DNA from: Cutibacterium porci
Lineage (GTDB): Bacteria; Actinomycetota; Actinomycetes; Propionibacteriales; Propionibacteriaceae
DNA: 64,000 nt
Assembly: GCF_009696315.1 (NCBI RefSeq)
Contig: NZ_VUMG01000002.1
Location: 186,001-250,000, forward strand
Reading direction: 5' to 3'
The notes beneath the pieces are model-generated. The model saw only the letters and a program-made list of their open reading frames with translations. It ran no database searches and was not told the DNA's origin. The position numbers and the translations under genes were made by a program. Shown here one piece after another: positions 27,909-39,055 of the stretch (positions within the stretch are counted from its first letter, which is position 1; each line of letters opens with the position of its first letter).

Positions 27909-27922
27909 GCCCCGCAAGGGGC
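27909..27922 (+). other. Intercistronic hairpin with GCAA tetraloop before atpE
   Basis: GCCCC-GCAA-GGGGC, a 5-bp GC stem closed by a GNRA tetraloop, lies in the 89-base atpB-atpE spacer, about 10 bases ahead of the atpE Shine-Dalgarno. It has no T tract, so it suits mRNA processing or stability better than termination. Confidence 0.55.
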
Positions 27923-27942
27923 ACAATCCGGAAGGAAACACT

Positions 27943-28164
27943 ATGGTTCCCATGCTCATCGGAGGCTCGCTCAACGTGCTCGGCTACGGCTTGGCCACTC
28001 TTGGTCCGGCTCTCGGCGTGGCGTGGATCTTCGCTGCCGTTATCAATGGCACCGCTCGTCAACCTGAGCTTCATAGGACCATGCTGACGACGGCGTTCAT
28101 TGGCTTCGCCGTGGTCGAGGCCCTCGCGCTGTTTGGCTTCATCCTTGCTTTCATCGCTAAGTGA
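27943..28164 (+). CDS. atpE: ATP synthase F0 subunit c
   Basis: The 73-residue proteolipid forms the rotor ring. Two helices flank a polar loop (NGTARQPE), and helix 2 carries the ion-binding glutamate in FAVVEALALFGF. The start is ATG 27943 after AAGGAAA; an upstream in-frame ATG at 27898 would add a hydrophilic leader foreign to the family. Subunit c is needed in many copies, which fits the hairpin and strong ribosome site ahead of it. Confidence 0.96.
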   Translation: MVPMLIGGSLNVLGYGLATLGPALGVAWIFAAVINGTARQPELHRTMLTTAFIGFAVVEALALFGFILAFIAK

Positions 28165-28174
28165 GCTTGGACGT

Positions 28175-28729
28175 ATGAACATTCTCGAGATGGATCTCGG
28201 GCCGCTTGCCCCTGAGCATCCCATCGAGATCATCGTCGGAATCATCCTTGTATTGCTTCTCACCTGGCTCATCGCTAAGGCGGTTGTACCCCGTTTCGAG
28301 GAGCTTTACGAGGAACGCACCGAGACGATTCAAGGTGGGATCGAGCGGGCTGAGAAGGCTCAGGCCGAGGCTAAAGCGGCTCTAGAGAAATATCAGGCTC
28401 AGCTGGCTAATGCGCGTGATGAGGCAGCCCAGATACGTGATGACGCGAAGAGCCAGGGCGCGCAGATTATTGCTGAAATGCGTGCTAACGCTCAGGCAGA
28501 GGCAGATCGAATCACGGAGCGTGCCAACGCCCAAATCCAGGCCGAGCGCGATCAGGCGGTGCGCGAGGTACGTGCCGAGATCGGCGGTCTTGCGACCACT
28601 TTGGCCAGTCGGATTGTGGGGGAGTCCCTACAGGACGACCAGCGCGTTCAGGCGACCGTCGACCGCTTCCTCTCATCGTTGGCCGAGGAGCCCTCGGCAT
28701 CTGATTCGCGGACGGTGAATCGGGCATGA
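28175..28729 (+). CDS. atpF: ATP synthase F0 subunit b
   Basis: Peripheral stalk subunit of 184 residues: one N-terminal membrane helix (IIVGIILVLLLTWLIAKAVV, about 18-37) and a long charged coiled coil rich in Ala, Glu, Gln and Arg. ATG 28175 gives the standard N-terminus (MNILEMDLGPLAP). It overlaps atpH by four bases (ATGA). Confidence 0.95.
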   Translation: MNILEMDLGPLAPEHPIEIIVGIILVLLLTWLIAKAVVPRFEELYEERTETIQGGIERAEKAQAEAKAALEKYQAQLANARDEAAQIRDDAKSQGAQIIAEMRANAQAEADRITERANAQIQAERDQAVREVRAEIGGLATTLASRIVGESLQDDQRVQATVDRFLSSLAEEPSASDSRTVNRA

Positions 28730-29511
28730 CGACGGTGGTGAGCGCATCACAGCAGCTAGACGAGGTCGGTCGTGGTACAGGTACCGAGTTCGCTAACGAG
28801 ATTTTCGCGGTAGTCGACATCCTCGATCGTGAGTCTGGCTTACGGCGGGCAGTCTCAGACACAGGTTCTGAGACCAAGGCTCGTCAAGGACTTATCGACG
28901 CGGTGTTCGCATCGAAGGTCTCGCCCGATTGCAAGGAACTCCTCGACGCAACAACCACCTGTAAGTGGCGGTCTCCGGCGGCGCTGACTCGCGCTCTGGA
29001 GCGGCAGGGGGTTCGTGCTGTGTTGCGTGGAGCCCGGCAAGCTGATCGCTTCGAGACGGTTGCTGACGAGTTGTTCCACGTAGGCCGCCTTGTACGGGGC
29101 CAGGCTGCGCTTCAAGTGGCGCTGGCTGATCCCAACCGTTCGGTGGCGGATCGACAGGAGCTACTTATGACGTTGGTTGGGGGCCAAGTCAGCGAGGAAA
29201 CCCTCGTCTTGGCTCGCCGAGCCGTCGCAGCATCGGACAGCACATTCGAGCAGATGATTGATGGTTATCTGCAGGTTGCTGCCGAGATGGCTGATCGCGT
29301 GCGTGCGATTGTGACAACCGCTAGGGCACTGACTGAAGCGCAACGCATGGAAATGGTGAAACAGCTGGAACGGATCACGGGCAGACAGATCGAGCTATCA
29401 GAGGTCGTTGACCCAGCGGTGCTCGGAGGTGCGCTCATCAACCTCGGTGACGAGGTCATTGATTCGACGGTGGCCCACCGTCTGGACCAAGCCCGACGCA
29501 AACTGGGCTGA
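28726..29511 (+). CDS. atpH: ATP synthase F1 subunit delta
   Basis: The 261-residue delta subunit joins the peripheral stalk to the top of the catalytic head. It is longer than the 180-residue E. coli protein, as is normal in actinobacteria, with the recognisable C-terminal block ERITGRQIELSEVVDPAVLG followed by GGALINLGDEVIDSTV. Start and upstream stop overlap. A GC-rich hairpin follows before atpA. Confidence 0.93.
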   Translation: MTTVVSASQQLDEVGRGTGTEFANEIFAVVDILDRESGLRRAVSDTGSETKARQGLIDAVFASKVSPDCKELLDATTTCKWRSPAALTRALERQGVRAVLRGARQADRFETVADELFHVGRLVRGQAALQVALADPNRSVADRQELLMTLVGGQVSEETLVLARRAVAASDSTFEQMIDGYLQVAAEMADRVRAIVTTARALTEAQRMEMVKQLERITGRQIELSEVVDPAVLGGALINLGDEVIDSTVAHRLDQARRKLG

Positions 29512-29521
29512 CACACGTGAC

Positions 29522-29541
29522 CCCCCGGTGCAGGACGGGGG
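29522..29541 (+). other. Intercistronic hairpin between atpH and atpA
   Basis: CCCCCG (29522-29527), an 8-base loop and CGGGGG (29536-29541) precede the atpA ribosome site (AAGGAG). No T tract follows. It may separate delta from alpha mRNA or protect the downstream message. Confidence 0.5.
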
Positions 29542-29559
29542 AACTTACAAGGAGACGTA

Positions 29560-31197
29560 ATGGCGGAACTGACGATACGTCCGGAGGAGATCCGCGACGC
29601 TCTGGACAACTTCGTCCAGAACTATGAGCCGGAGACAGCGGTCCGTGAGGAGGTCGGTACTGTCATTACATCTGGCGACGGTATCGCCCACGTCGAGGGG
29701 CTTCCCTCGGCGATGGCCAACGAATTGCTGCGCTTCGAGAATGGGACGATGGGCATCGCCCTGAACTTGGAGGAGCGGCAAATCGGTGTCGTGGTGCTCG
29801 GCGACTCCGACGGTATTGATGAGGGGTCGACGGTTCGTGGCACTGGCGAGGTGTTGTCTGTGCCGGTCGGTGAAGGTTACCTCGGCCGCGTTGTGGATGC
29901 GATGGGTAACCCGGTTGACGGGCTCGGTGAGATCAAGAGCATTGAGGGCCGCCGTGCTCTCGAGATCCAGGCTGCTGGCGTTATGGACCGTCAGGAAGTC
30001 CGTGAGCCGTTGCAGACCGGTCTCAAAGCCATCGACTCCATGATCCCGATTGGCCGTGGCCAGCGTCAGCTCATCATCGGTGACCGCAAGACTGGTAAAA
30101 CCGCTATTGCGATTGACACCATCATTAACCAGAAGGACAACTGGCAGTCCGGCGACCCTAAGAAGCAGGTTCGCTGCATCTACGTCGCGATTGGTCAAAA
30201 GGGCTCGACTGTTGCCGAGGTGAAGGGCGCTCTGGAGAAGGCCGGTGCGATGGAGTACACCACCATCGTCCATGCCCCTGCCTCCGATCCCGCCGGCTTT
30301 AAGTACATTGCTCCCTATGCCGGCTCGGCCATCGGCCAGCACTGGATGTACCAAGGCAAGCACGTCCTCATCATCTTTGATGACCTCACCAAGCAGGCCG
30401 AGGCTTACCGAGCGATGTCGCTGCTGCTGCGGCGTCCACCGGGCCGTGAGGCTTACCCCGGTGATGTCTTCTACCTCCACTCCCGCCTGCTGGAGCGTTG
30501 CGCGAAGCTGTCCGACGATCTGGGCGGTGGGTCAATGACTGGCTTGCCGATCATTGAGACCAAGGCCAATGACGTTTCGGCGTTTATCCCGACGAACGTC
30601 ATTTCTATTACTGACGGTCAGATCTTCCTTCAGTCGGATCTGTTCAATGCCAACCAGCGTCCGGCCGTCGACGTCGGTATTTCGGTGTCGCGAGTCGGTG
30701 GCGCTGCTCAAATCAAGGCGATGAAGTCGGTTGCTGGAACGCTGAAGATTTCACTGGCTCAGTACCGCGACATGCAGGCCTTTGCGATGTTTGCCTCCGA
30801 CTTGGACGATACGTCGCGTCGTCAGTTGGATCGTGGCGCTCGCCTGATGGAGTTGCTCAAGCAGGGCCAGTTCTCGCCGTACCCGGTAGAGGAGCAGGTC
30901 ATTAGCGTGTGGGGTGGCACCACTGGCAAGTTTGATGATGTCCCGGTCGACGATGTCCTTAGATTCGAGGCGGATGTTCTTGAGCACCTGCGTAGTCACA
31001 GCAATGTGCTCACGACGATCCGGGAGACTGGCAAATTCGACGATGACGCGAGGGATGCGGCTGCTGCTGCCTTTGAAGAGGTGAAGAAGGGATTCAAGAC
31101 CTCTGGCGGGAAGCTGCTAGCCGGGCACGAGGAGTTCTCTCCGATGGACGATGAGAACATCGACCAGGCCAAGATCGTTCGCGCGAAGAAGGGCTGA
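29560..31197 (+). CDS. atpA: ATP synthase F1 subunit alpha
   Basis: The non-catalytic nucleotide-binding subunit is 545 residues. It has Walker A GDRKTGKT (near residue 171), the VGDGIA-like N-terminal barrel sequence ([14 protein letters not shown]) and the arginine-finger region [18 protein letters not shown] 29560 follows AAGGAGACGTA. Length and blocks are normal. Confidence 0.97.
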   Translation: MAELTIRPEEIRDALDNFVQNYEPETAVREEVGTVITSGDGIAHVEGLPSAMANELLRFENGTMGIALNLEERQIGVVVLGDSDGIDEGSTVRGTGEVLSVPVGEGYLGRVVDAMGNPVDGLGEIKSIEGRRALEIQAAGVMDRQEVREPLQTGLKAIDSMIPIGRGQRQLIIGDRKTGKTAIAIDTIINQKDNWQSGDPKKQVRCIYVAIGQKGSTVAEVKGALEKAGAMEYTTIVHAPASDPAGFKYIAPYAGSAIGQHWMYQGKHVLIIFDDLTKQAEAYRAMSLLLRRPPGREAYPGDVFYLHSRLLERCAKLSDDLGGGSMTGLPIIETKANDVSAFIPTNVISITDGQIFLQSDLFNANQRPAVDVGISVSRVGGAAQIKAMKSVAGTLKISLAQYRDMQAFAMFASDLDDTSRRQLDRGARLMELLKQGQFSPYPVEEQVISVWGGTTGKFDDVPVDDVLRFEADVLEHLRSHSNVLTTIRETGKFDDDARDAAAAAFEEVKKGFKTSGGKLLAGHEEFSPMDDENIDQAKIVRAKKG

Positions 31198-31200
31198 GCC

Positions 31201-33611
<2,411 letters not shown>

Positions 33612-33616
33612 GCCCT

Positions 33617-34057
33617 ATGGACTACCCGCCGCTTCATGTCAAGGTCGTCAGCGCCGATCGGGAGGTGTGGAAGGGGGAGTCGGTCAACATCATCGTTCGG
33701 ACTACCGAAGGTGATATCGGTCTGCTTCCCGGTCACGAAGCTTTTCTAGCGGCTCTCGTGCCGTGTGCGGCACAGATCATCACAACAGATGGCAGCCGTG
33801 AGGTGATCGCTTGCGAGGGTGGCTTTGTGTCTCTAGACAATGACGGAAACGTCTCGATTATCACCCAGTACGCCACCCGGTCCGATGAGATATCGGTCGA
33901 ACAGGCAGAGCGTGATCGCGACAGTTTACGTAAGCAGCTGAACGAGCACGAGCGTTCTGAGCAAGACTCTGAGGTAATTCAGGACGTCACTCATCGCCTC
34001 CGTTTGGCTCAGGCACAGATCGCAGCTTCGCGGGTATCCGGAAAGCAGCATTCATGA
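33617..34057 (+). CDS. atpC: ATP synthase F1 subunit epsilon
   Basis: The 146-residue epsilon subunit has a beta-sandwich N-terminal domain (PPLHVKVVSADREVWKGE through GDIGLLPGHEAFLAAL) and a C-terminal helical hairpin (QAERDRDSLRKQLNEHERSE and beyond), which inhibits ATP hydrolysis in many bacteria. It is the last gene of the atp operon, followed by a 13-bp terminator stem. Confidence 0.95.
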   Translation: MDYPPLHVKVVSADREVWKGESVNIIVRTTEGDIGLLPGHEAFLAALVPCAAQIITTDGSREVIACEGGFVSLDNDGNVSIITQYATRSDEISVEQAERDRDSLRKQLNEHERSEQDSEVIQDVTHRLRLAQAQIAASRVSGKQHS

Positions 34058-34065
34058 ATCCGATC

Positions 34066-34106
34066 CCTGATGGTCGTGCGGGCGAGACCCTGTCACGACC
34101 ATCAGG
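34066..34106 (+). terminator. Hairpin terminator at the end of the atp operon
   Basis: CCTGATGGTCGTG (34066-34078) pairs perfectly with CACGACCATCAGG (34094-34106) across a 15-base loop. There is no clear T tract, so termination may need Rho or the hairpin may protect the 3' end. Confidence 0.7.
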
Positions 34107-34171
34107 ATGAATTCTGCAAAGTTAGGCTAGCCTTCGTGGACGGTTAGGGGTGTGCTGAATAGCGTTAGAAC

Positions 34172-34684
34172 ATGCATGTGTCCACCGCTCAGTTCGGGCC
34201 TACCCCGATGCTGTCGACGCTGACGATGGATGCTGCCATTGTTGGTCTTATCGCGTGTTGTGCAGTCCTATATTTAGTGTGGCTTCTCATCAGGCACCGC
34301 GTTCTCATGCGCAGACGCGGTGCCTTTTTATGTGCTCTGCGCGTTATGGGCGGCTCTAAGCCAGGCAGCTGGATGATGGGAAGCGCTCGCTACGTTGATG
34401 GGGCCTTTGAGTGGTTCCGCGCAATCGATCCTCGCCCAGTTCCGACGATCGTTTTACGGCGGGGTGGTTTGGCCATGGTAGAGCACCGCCCGCCAACCAT
34501 AGATGACGCACTCGTTGTTGCCTCTAGTTCCTACGAGATTGTTACTCTCGAAACTGGGCGTAAAGGTCGATCGTCAACATGCCAGATCGCCGTCAACCCT
34601 GGAGTTGTCACCGGACTGCTGTCATGGCTGGAAGCTGCGCCCCCAGGTGGCGTCGAATACGCCACCGAAGGGCACCTTGTATGA
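34172..34684 (+). CDS. DUF2550 domain membrane protein
   Basis: The 170-residue protein has one N-terminal membrane helix (AAIVGLIACCAVLYLVWLLI, about 21-40), a basic stretch and a soluble domain with GGSKPGSWMMGSARYVDG and WFRAIDPRPVPTIVLRR. It matches DUF2550 proteins, which follow atpC in many actinobacteria (for example Rv1312). Function unknown. It ends 14 bases before the convergent cobalamin adenosyltransferase gene. Confidence 0.88.
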   Translation: MHVSTAQFGPTPMLSTLTMDAAIVGLIACCAVLYLVWLLIRHRVLMRRRGAFLCALRVMGGSKPGSWMMGSARYVDGAFEWFRAIDPRPVPTIVLRRGGLAMVEHRPPTIDDALVVASSSYEIVTLETGRKGRSSTCQIAVNPGVVTGLLSWLEAAPPGGVEYATEGHLV

Positions 34685-34698
34685 TCAGAATGGCCTGA

Positions 34699-35352
34699 TT
34701 ATTTGGTTTTCTTCGTGCCCGTATTGCGTTCTCCGCCGGGCACCCACAACACCTCGTCAGAAGAGTCCTCGCCGGCTTTATTTGCAGCACGCGAGAGGAT
34801 AAACAACAGATCCGACAGGCGATTCAGGTAGGTAATCGCAAGCTCATTGACTCCACCTGGGGTGGTTGTTGGGTCCGGTGATGCTTCGGTTCCGTAAGTC
34901 TCAGCGGCTCGCCACGCAGCCCGTTCGGCAGTGCGGACTGCAGTGCGGCAAACGTGAAGCTGGGCCCCAACGGGGTTGCCGCCGGGAAGAATGAAGGACC
35001 TGAGGGTCGGCAACGCATCGCCAAATTCGTCGCACCATCGCTCTAGGCGATCAACACTGTCCTGAACTGTTCGTAGTGGCTCCCATTTAGGGTTTGCAAT
35101 GAGTGGATTGGCCAGATCCGCTCCGACGTCGAATAGCTCGTTCTGGATGATGCTAAGGGCGTGCCGAGCATCGGAGGACAGTGACGTCGTCGTGGTGTCG
35201 AGAGCGATAGCTAGACCAATGCTCGCGTTGGCTTGGTCGACAAGACCGTAAGCCTCAACACGAGGATCCGACTTTGCTGCCACCGAATTGTCAACCAGGC
35301 GTGTTGAACCGTGGTCGCCGGTACGGGTGTAGATCTTAGAAAGAATGACCAT
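34699..35352 (-). CDS. Cob(I)yrinic acid a,c-diamide / cob(I)alamin adenosyltransferase, PduO type
   Basis: The 217-residue enzyme makes adenosylcobalamin from ATP and cob(I)alamin. It has the N-terminal ATP-binding block KIYTRTGDHGSTRLVD, then FILPGGNPVGAQLHVCRTAVRTAER-type helix sequence and C-terminal YLNRLSDLLFILSRAANK, all diagnostic of the PduO/EutT family. The start ATG 35352 (MVILSKIYTRTGD) is the family start; a longer frame is not supported. Adenosylcobalamin is needed by methylmalonyl-CoA mutase, central to propionic fermentation, which fits the presumed host. Confidence 0.93.
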   Translation of the reverse strand: MVILSKIYTRTGDHGSTRLVDNSVAAKSDPRVEAYGLVDQANASIGLAIALDTTTTSLSSDARHALSIIQNELFDVGADLANPLIANPKWEPLRTVQDSVDRLERWCDEFGDALPTLRSFILPGGNPVGAQLHVCRTAVRTAERAAWRAAETYGTEASPDPTTTPGGVNELAITYLNRLSDLLFILSRAANKAGEDSSDEVLWVPGGERNTGTKKTK

Positions 35353-35575
35353 GCCCCCAGCGTACGGTCCTTGCCGATGCAACGGAGCGGGACAGCGCGC
35401 TAGGTTGGTGACACTGTCTCGACATTCTTGCGCTAGTGGATCCATTGTCCCGCCGTGTGCGGTCGCACCGCCGAGCAGCCCTCGCTGCTTGTAGGTGTTA
35501 TGGCACGTCTACATGCATGGTATCCGGTCCCTACCCAGATGCAGTATTACGGAAACCGGAGTATTCTGACCGCAC

Positions 35576-36055
35576 GTGAACTCACCGCGCCCCCAGGGAT
35601 CTGTGCCACTTGAAGCTGACCTAGCAACAGACCTCGTCCTCACTTGCGGACGAATCCAGCGCTTAGCGAAGCGGCGGGCCGGCATACCGCCATCTTCTGT
35701 GACATGGCGAGTACTGCACACCCTTGAGGCTAGGGGCGCGATAAGTACCGGAAGCTTGAGCCGAATCGAAGGCACCAGGCCCACAGCGACGACCGATCTT
35801 GTGGAAAGGCTGGAACGAGAGGGACTGGTAGCGAGGCGACGCGATCCCCGTGATGCGCGCAGTCGTCTCGTGGAGATTACTGATGCCGGGCGTGAATACT
35901 GCCGCAACTGCGAACAGTCCGTGGGGGAGTCCGTCGTTCCGGCGCTAAATGGGTTAAGCAATCGGGATCGAGATGTGCTGGTGATGGCATTGCCTGCGTT
36001 GCGTCGGGCTGTCGAAGTGCTGTCCAAAGATGGCGAAAAGCCGACAAGGAATTGA
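35576..36055 (+). CDS. MarR-family transcriptional regulator
   Basis: The 159-residue winged-helix regulator has the recognition region GSLSRIEGTRPTATTDLVER and wing GLVARRRDPRDARSRLVEIT, typical of MarR. It is followed two bases after its stop by an MFS exporter gene, so it most likely controls that exporter and itself in response to a toxic ligand. A TATTCT -10 (35562-35567) ends eight bases before the GTG start, so the transcript may be leaderless. Confidence 0.9.
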   Translation: MNSPRPQGSVPLEADLATDLVLTCGRIQRLAKRRAGIPPSSVTWRVLHTLEARGAISTGSLSRIEGTRPTATTDLVERLEREGLVARRRDPRDARSRLVEITDAGREYCRNCEQSVGESVVPALNGLSNRDRDVLVMALPALRRAVEVLSKDGEKPTRN

Positions 36056-36057
36056 CG

Positions 36058-37254
36058 ATGAGCAAAGAGCCAATTAGGCCCGCAGTGTGGGCGGTCACCA
36101 TTGCGGTGGCATTCTCCTACATGGGGGTTGGGGTGGTAGACCCAATTCTCCCTGAGATTTCGTCAGCCTTGAAAGCTAGCCCCGGACAAACCGAGCTGTT
36201 GTTTAGTACCTATCTCTTCGTGTCCGCCGCGCTGATGTTTTTCGCATCTTGGGTCGCTACTCGCATTGGGCGCAAGAAAACCCTGCTTATCGGTTTGACG
36301 ATTATTGTGGTTTTCGCGATGGCGTGCGCACTGTCTGGGAACGTCAATCTCATTATTGGATTCCGCGGCGGTTGGGGCGTGGGCAACGCATTGTTTGTTT
36401 CGACCGCATTGGCGGCGGTCCTAGGCGCGTCAGCCGATCCCCGGCGAGCGATCATGCTCTACGAGGGAGCTTTGGGGGCCGGAATGGCGCTCGGGCCGCT
36501 GGTTGGCGGTGCGCTCGGCTCGATCTCGTGGCGCGGCCCTTTCCTCGGAACGGCGGTCCTCATGGCTATCGGCCTCGTCGCTATCGCCTTCTTCGTTCCG
36601 GCTACACCGATTGAACGATCCGCACGGCGCTCGGTGGTGGAACCTTTTCGTGCCCTCGTCGACCCGCGGTTATCAATCCTCATGCTGGCGGCATTCGTCT
36701 ACAACTATGGCTACTTCACCTTGCTGGCATACGCACCCTTCCCGGTAGCTGAGGCATCAATCCGGGCCGGGGGTCAGTTCACACCCCTGGACCTCGGCTT
36801 GGTGTTCTTCGGTTGGGGCGTGATGGTGGCCCTCGGATCGGTGTGGCTTGGGCCTCGCAGTTGCGAGCATGTCGGGATTCGTCGAACAGTCGCGGGCGTC
36901 TTGGTGCTGTTCACTATTGACGAAATTATCCTCGCGACCTGGATCTCTCCCATTCCGCAGGTGGTCGGAGTCATTCTTGGTGGGTTGTTTATTGGGATCA
37001 TCAACACTGCCATGACTGAGATCGTGATGTCGGCCAGCGACATTCAGCGTGAGGTCGCGTCCTCGGCATATTCAGGTGTCCGGTTCCTTGGCGGTGCGTG
37101 TGCACCAACGCTGGCTGGGCTACTGAGCTCGGTGTGGGGGATTGGAGGCCCGTATTACGTCGGTGCCGTGACTCTTGTGGTGACGATCGCCCTGATGTGG
37201 CTGGACCGTCAACGCCGTATGCGCAGTACCGCACACAGTGTTGCCTTGGAGTGA
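36058..37254 (+). CDS. Major facilitator superfamily efflux transporter
   Basis: The 398-residue permease has twelve predicted helices. Drug-exporter features are the A-motif-like WVATRIGRKKTLLIGL between helices 2 and 3 and the LYEGALGAGMALGPLVGGAL motif C region of proton antiporters. ATG 36058 follows AAGGA; the marR partner lies directly upstream, implying a regulated efflux pair. The substrate cannot be told from sequence. Confidence 0.9.
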   Translation: MSKEPIRPAVWAVTIAVAFSYMGVGVVDPILPEISSALKASPGQTELLFSTYLFVSAALMFFASWVATRIGRKKTLLIGLTIIVVFAMACALSGNVNLIIGFRGGWGVGNALFVSTALAAVLGASADPRRAIMLYEGALGAGMALGPLVGGALGSISWRGPFLGTAVLMAIGLVAIAFFVPATPIERSARRSVVEPFRALVDPRLSILMLAAFVYNYGYFTLLAYAPFPVAEASIRAGGQFTPLDLGLVFFGWGVMVALGSVWLGPRSCEHVGIRRTVAGVLVLFTIDEIILATWISPIPQVVGVILGGLFIGIINTAMTEIVMSASDIQREVASSAYSGVRFLGGACAPTLAGLLSSVWGIGGPYYVGAVTLVVTIALMWLDRQRRMRSTAHSVALE

Positions 37255-37288
37255 CGTCGTCAACATCCCCATCCTTGGCCGCGGCCGG

Positions 37289-37304
37289 TGTGATTGATAT
37301 CGCA
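37289..37304. promoter_or_regulatory. Possible second CRP/GlxR-type site
   Basis: TGTGATTGATATCGCA agrees with TGTGANNTANNTCACA except at two defined positions, in the gap between the MFS gene and the next membrane-protein gene. Confidence 0.3.
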
Positions 37305-37397
37305 TTTAGCGAGTGCTGACTCGTCGATGCGGTGTAGAGTAACGGCTCGGTCGCGGTTGACGCTCGCTAATCACTGCGGGCGGGCCACCTAAGGTAT

Positions 37398-37418
37398 CCT
37401 CCGCCACGGCGGCGGAGG
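37398..37418 (+). other. Leader hairpin before the 37438 membrane-protein gene
   Basis: CCTCCGCC and GGCGGAGG form a perfect 8-bp stem with a 5-base loop (ACGGC), just ahead of the AGAGGGGG ribosome site. It could be a terminator remnant of the MFS operon or a translation control element. Confidence 0.5.
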
Positions 37419-37437
37419 TGGTTCAAGAGGGGGAGTC

Positions 37438-37989
37438 ATGACTCGTGTTGTCCATAGCACCTTATGTAAGGTTTTCGCTATAGTCCTCGTCATCATTGGT
37501 ATCGGAGCGACGATCGGCGGGACCTACGATCATGGTTACGTCACCGATCAGTTGTCCCAAGAGAAGATCGCCATGCCGCCGGAGCAGGCGCTGAAGACCC
37601 AGGAAATGAAAGACGCCCTTGCCAAGTATGAGGGTCAGCAGATGACGACTGGGCCTCAGGCTGAGGCCTTCGCGAATCACTTCATCTACGTTCACATGAT
37701 GAATACGTCCAGCGGTAAGACGTACCAAGAAGTCTCGGGAGAGTACACGACAAAGTGCTCGGCTGACGATGCAACTAAGAACACCGATGAGTGCAAGAAG
37801 CTTGATGCGATTCGTCAGAACCTCTTCATGGGTGACAGCCTCCGTGGCATGCTTCTCAACGCTTACGGCTGGTGGCTCGTTGGCACTATTGCGATTTGGG
37901 CTGGCGTGGCCTGCATCGTTTTGGGTGTCGTGCTTGCAGTCTTGGGTTGGGGAGTATTCCGCACCAAAAAGGACGTCCCTCAGGCATGA
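37438..37989 (+). CDS. Membrane protein of unknown function, two TM helices with extracytoplasmic domain
   Basis: The 183-residue protein has an N-terminal helix (VFAIVLVIIGIGATIGGTY, about 12-30), a 110-residue polar domain with two cysteines (KCSADD and DECKK, possibly a disulphide), and a C-terminal helix (LVGTIAIWAGVACIVLGVVL, about 147-166). The predicted topology places the polar domain outside. ATG 37438 has AGAGGGGG upstream. No family recognised. Confidence 0.75.
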   Translation: MTRVVHSTLCKVFAIVLVIIGIGATIGGTYDHGYVTDQLSQEKIAMPPEQALKTQEMKDALAKYEGQQMTTGPQAEAFANHFIYVHMMNTSSGKTYQEVSGEYTTKCSADDATKNTDECKKLDAIRQNLFMGDSLRGMLLNAYGWWLVGTIAIWAGVACIVLGVVLAVLGWGVFRTKKDVPQA

Positions 37990-38018
37990 CGGCGGTCCGG
38001 TAAGGTCCTACTAAGAAG

Positions 38019-38086
38019 GTGCCACGGAGTTTTCGAGCCCGTTCGACAGCTATCGATCGGATGGGTAGGTCGAAAACCCGTGGCAC
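38019..38086 (+). other. Large imperfect hairpin in the leader of arfB
   Basis: GTGCCACGGAGTTTTCGA (38019-38036) pairs with TCGAAAACCCGTGGCAC (38070-38086) with one bulged base, giving about 17 base pairs around a 33-base loop. The most upstream in-frame arfB start, GTG 38080, lies inside the right arm; the favoured ATG 38125 lies 38 bases beyond it. Confidence 0.75.
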
Positions 38087-38124
38087 TTCGCATGGTGAAT
38101 TTGTCTCATGAGACCGGGGGAAAG

Positions 38125-38553
38125 ATGGCGAAGGACGGCAGTATCGAAATTATGCCAGGCTTCGTTATCGCTGAATCGGACTTGCAGGAGAGGTTTTCGC
38201 ACAGTCCGGGCCCTGGTGGGCAAGGCGTCAATACCGCCGATTCCAGAGTGGAACTGATGTTTAATGTCAGACGGTCAGACGCCGTACCACACTATTTACG
38301 CCCGGTCATCATGTCGGCGCTGGAGAATCGACTCGTAGACGGCGTGTTGACAGTGACAGTTCATGATCAACGGTCTCAGCTTGCAAATCGCAGACTGGCT
38401 CGAGCTCGCCTTGTTGAAGTGTTGCAGGCAGCGTGCATTCAGCCTCGCCGGAGACGTCCTACAAAACGCACTCGCGGATCCCAGCGTCGTCGATTAGACG
38501 CTAAGAGACGACACAGTGAGCTCAAAAAGAATCGTCAGCGCCCACAATGGTGA
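38125..38553 (+). CDS. arfB: Alternative ribosome-rescue factor ArfB (YaeJ-type peptidyl-tRNA hydrolase)
   Basis: ArfB frees ribosomes stalled without a stop codon. The 142-residue product has the catalytic GGQ in [19 protein letters not shown] (near residue 32) but lacks the codon-reading domain of release factors. Its C-terminal tail is strongly basic (RPTKRTRGSQRRRLDAKRR), like the tail that enters the empty mRNA channel. Start candidates are GTG 38080, ATG 38092 and ATG 38125; I favour the last because it follows GGGGGAAAG and gives the usual length. Confidence 0.9.
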   Translation: MAKDGSIEIMPGFVIAESDLQERFSHSPGPGGQGVNTADSRVELMFNVRRSDAVPHYLRPVIMSALENRLVDGVLTVTVHDQRSQLANRRLARARLVEVLQAACIQPRRRRPTKRTRGSQRRRLDAKRRHSELKKNRQRPQW

Positions 38554-39055
38554 CGCAGTTGGTGCTCCGAGTTGACCAGGTGTTGCTGGGGGACCTGCGA
38601 AGCCATCTCAAGGCAATGGGCCGTACTAGCCGTACGCCGTCCGTAGCCGCGGTCCATGAAATGACATAATGTTTCTTATCGGACACTTAAGTGGTGGTGC
38701 ATGCCTGCGCTTTGGCATTCGGAAACTGATGGCACGTGGTGAATGATTGCCTTGATCATGCAGCGTTGTGTGGATTAACGCAATCCTGCTGCTGGCGTTT
38801 TCTGCGTCGTGATACAGATGCGACCGTTGTCAATTCTCTTATTGAGACAAACCTCGGGGTGCTATTCATGATGCTCATTAGGAAAGCTTGGCGTGTGCGT
38901 CACCCAAAGGAATTCCTGGCTCTGCCGGTCGCTGCCTCGCCATCAGCAGACCAACGCGAACTGGACTGATGAGAGTGTCATGGTCTGGGTTCCGTTGGTC
39001 GCGCTAGACCGAGCATACGAATTTTACAATCGTTTCTTAGCGTTATTATCACTGT
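38554..39055. other. 502-bp stretch without a convincing gene
   Basis: Between arfB and the small frame at 39056 no frame shows a recognisable domain, ribosome site or typical codon use, and I see no RNA fold I recognise. It may hold gene remnants. Its 3' end has a promoter-like pair, TTTACA (39023-39028) and TATTAT (39044-39049), 15 bases apart, aimed at 39056. Confidence 0.5.

Noticed and set aside
34122-34134. DtxR/IdeR-like iron box (TTAGGCTAGCCTT) before the DUF2550 gene
   Set aside because: Only one half-site is good (about 12 of 19 consensus bases), and TAGGCT may simply be a -10 element.
38736-38969. Plus-strand 77-codon frame in the gap after arfB
   Set aside because: No ribosome site, no recognisable domain and unlike codon use; probably chance or a gene remnant.
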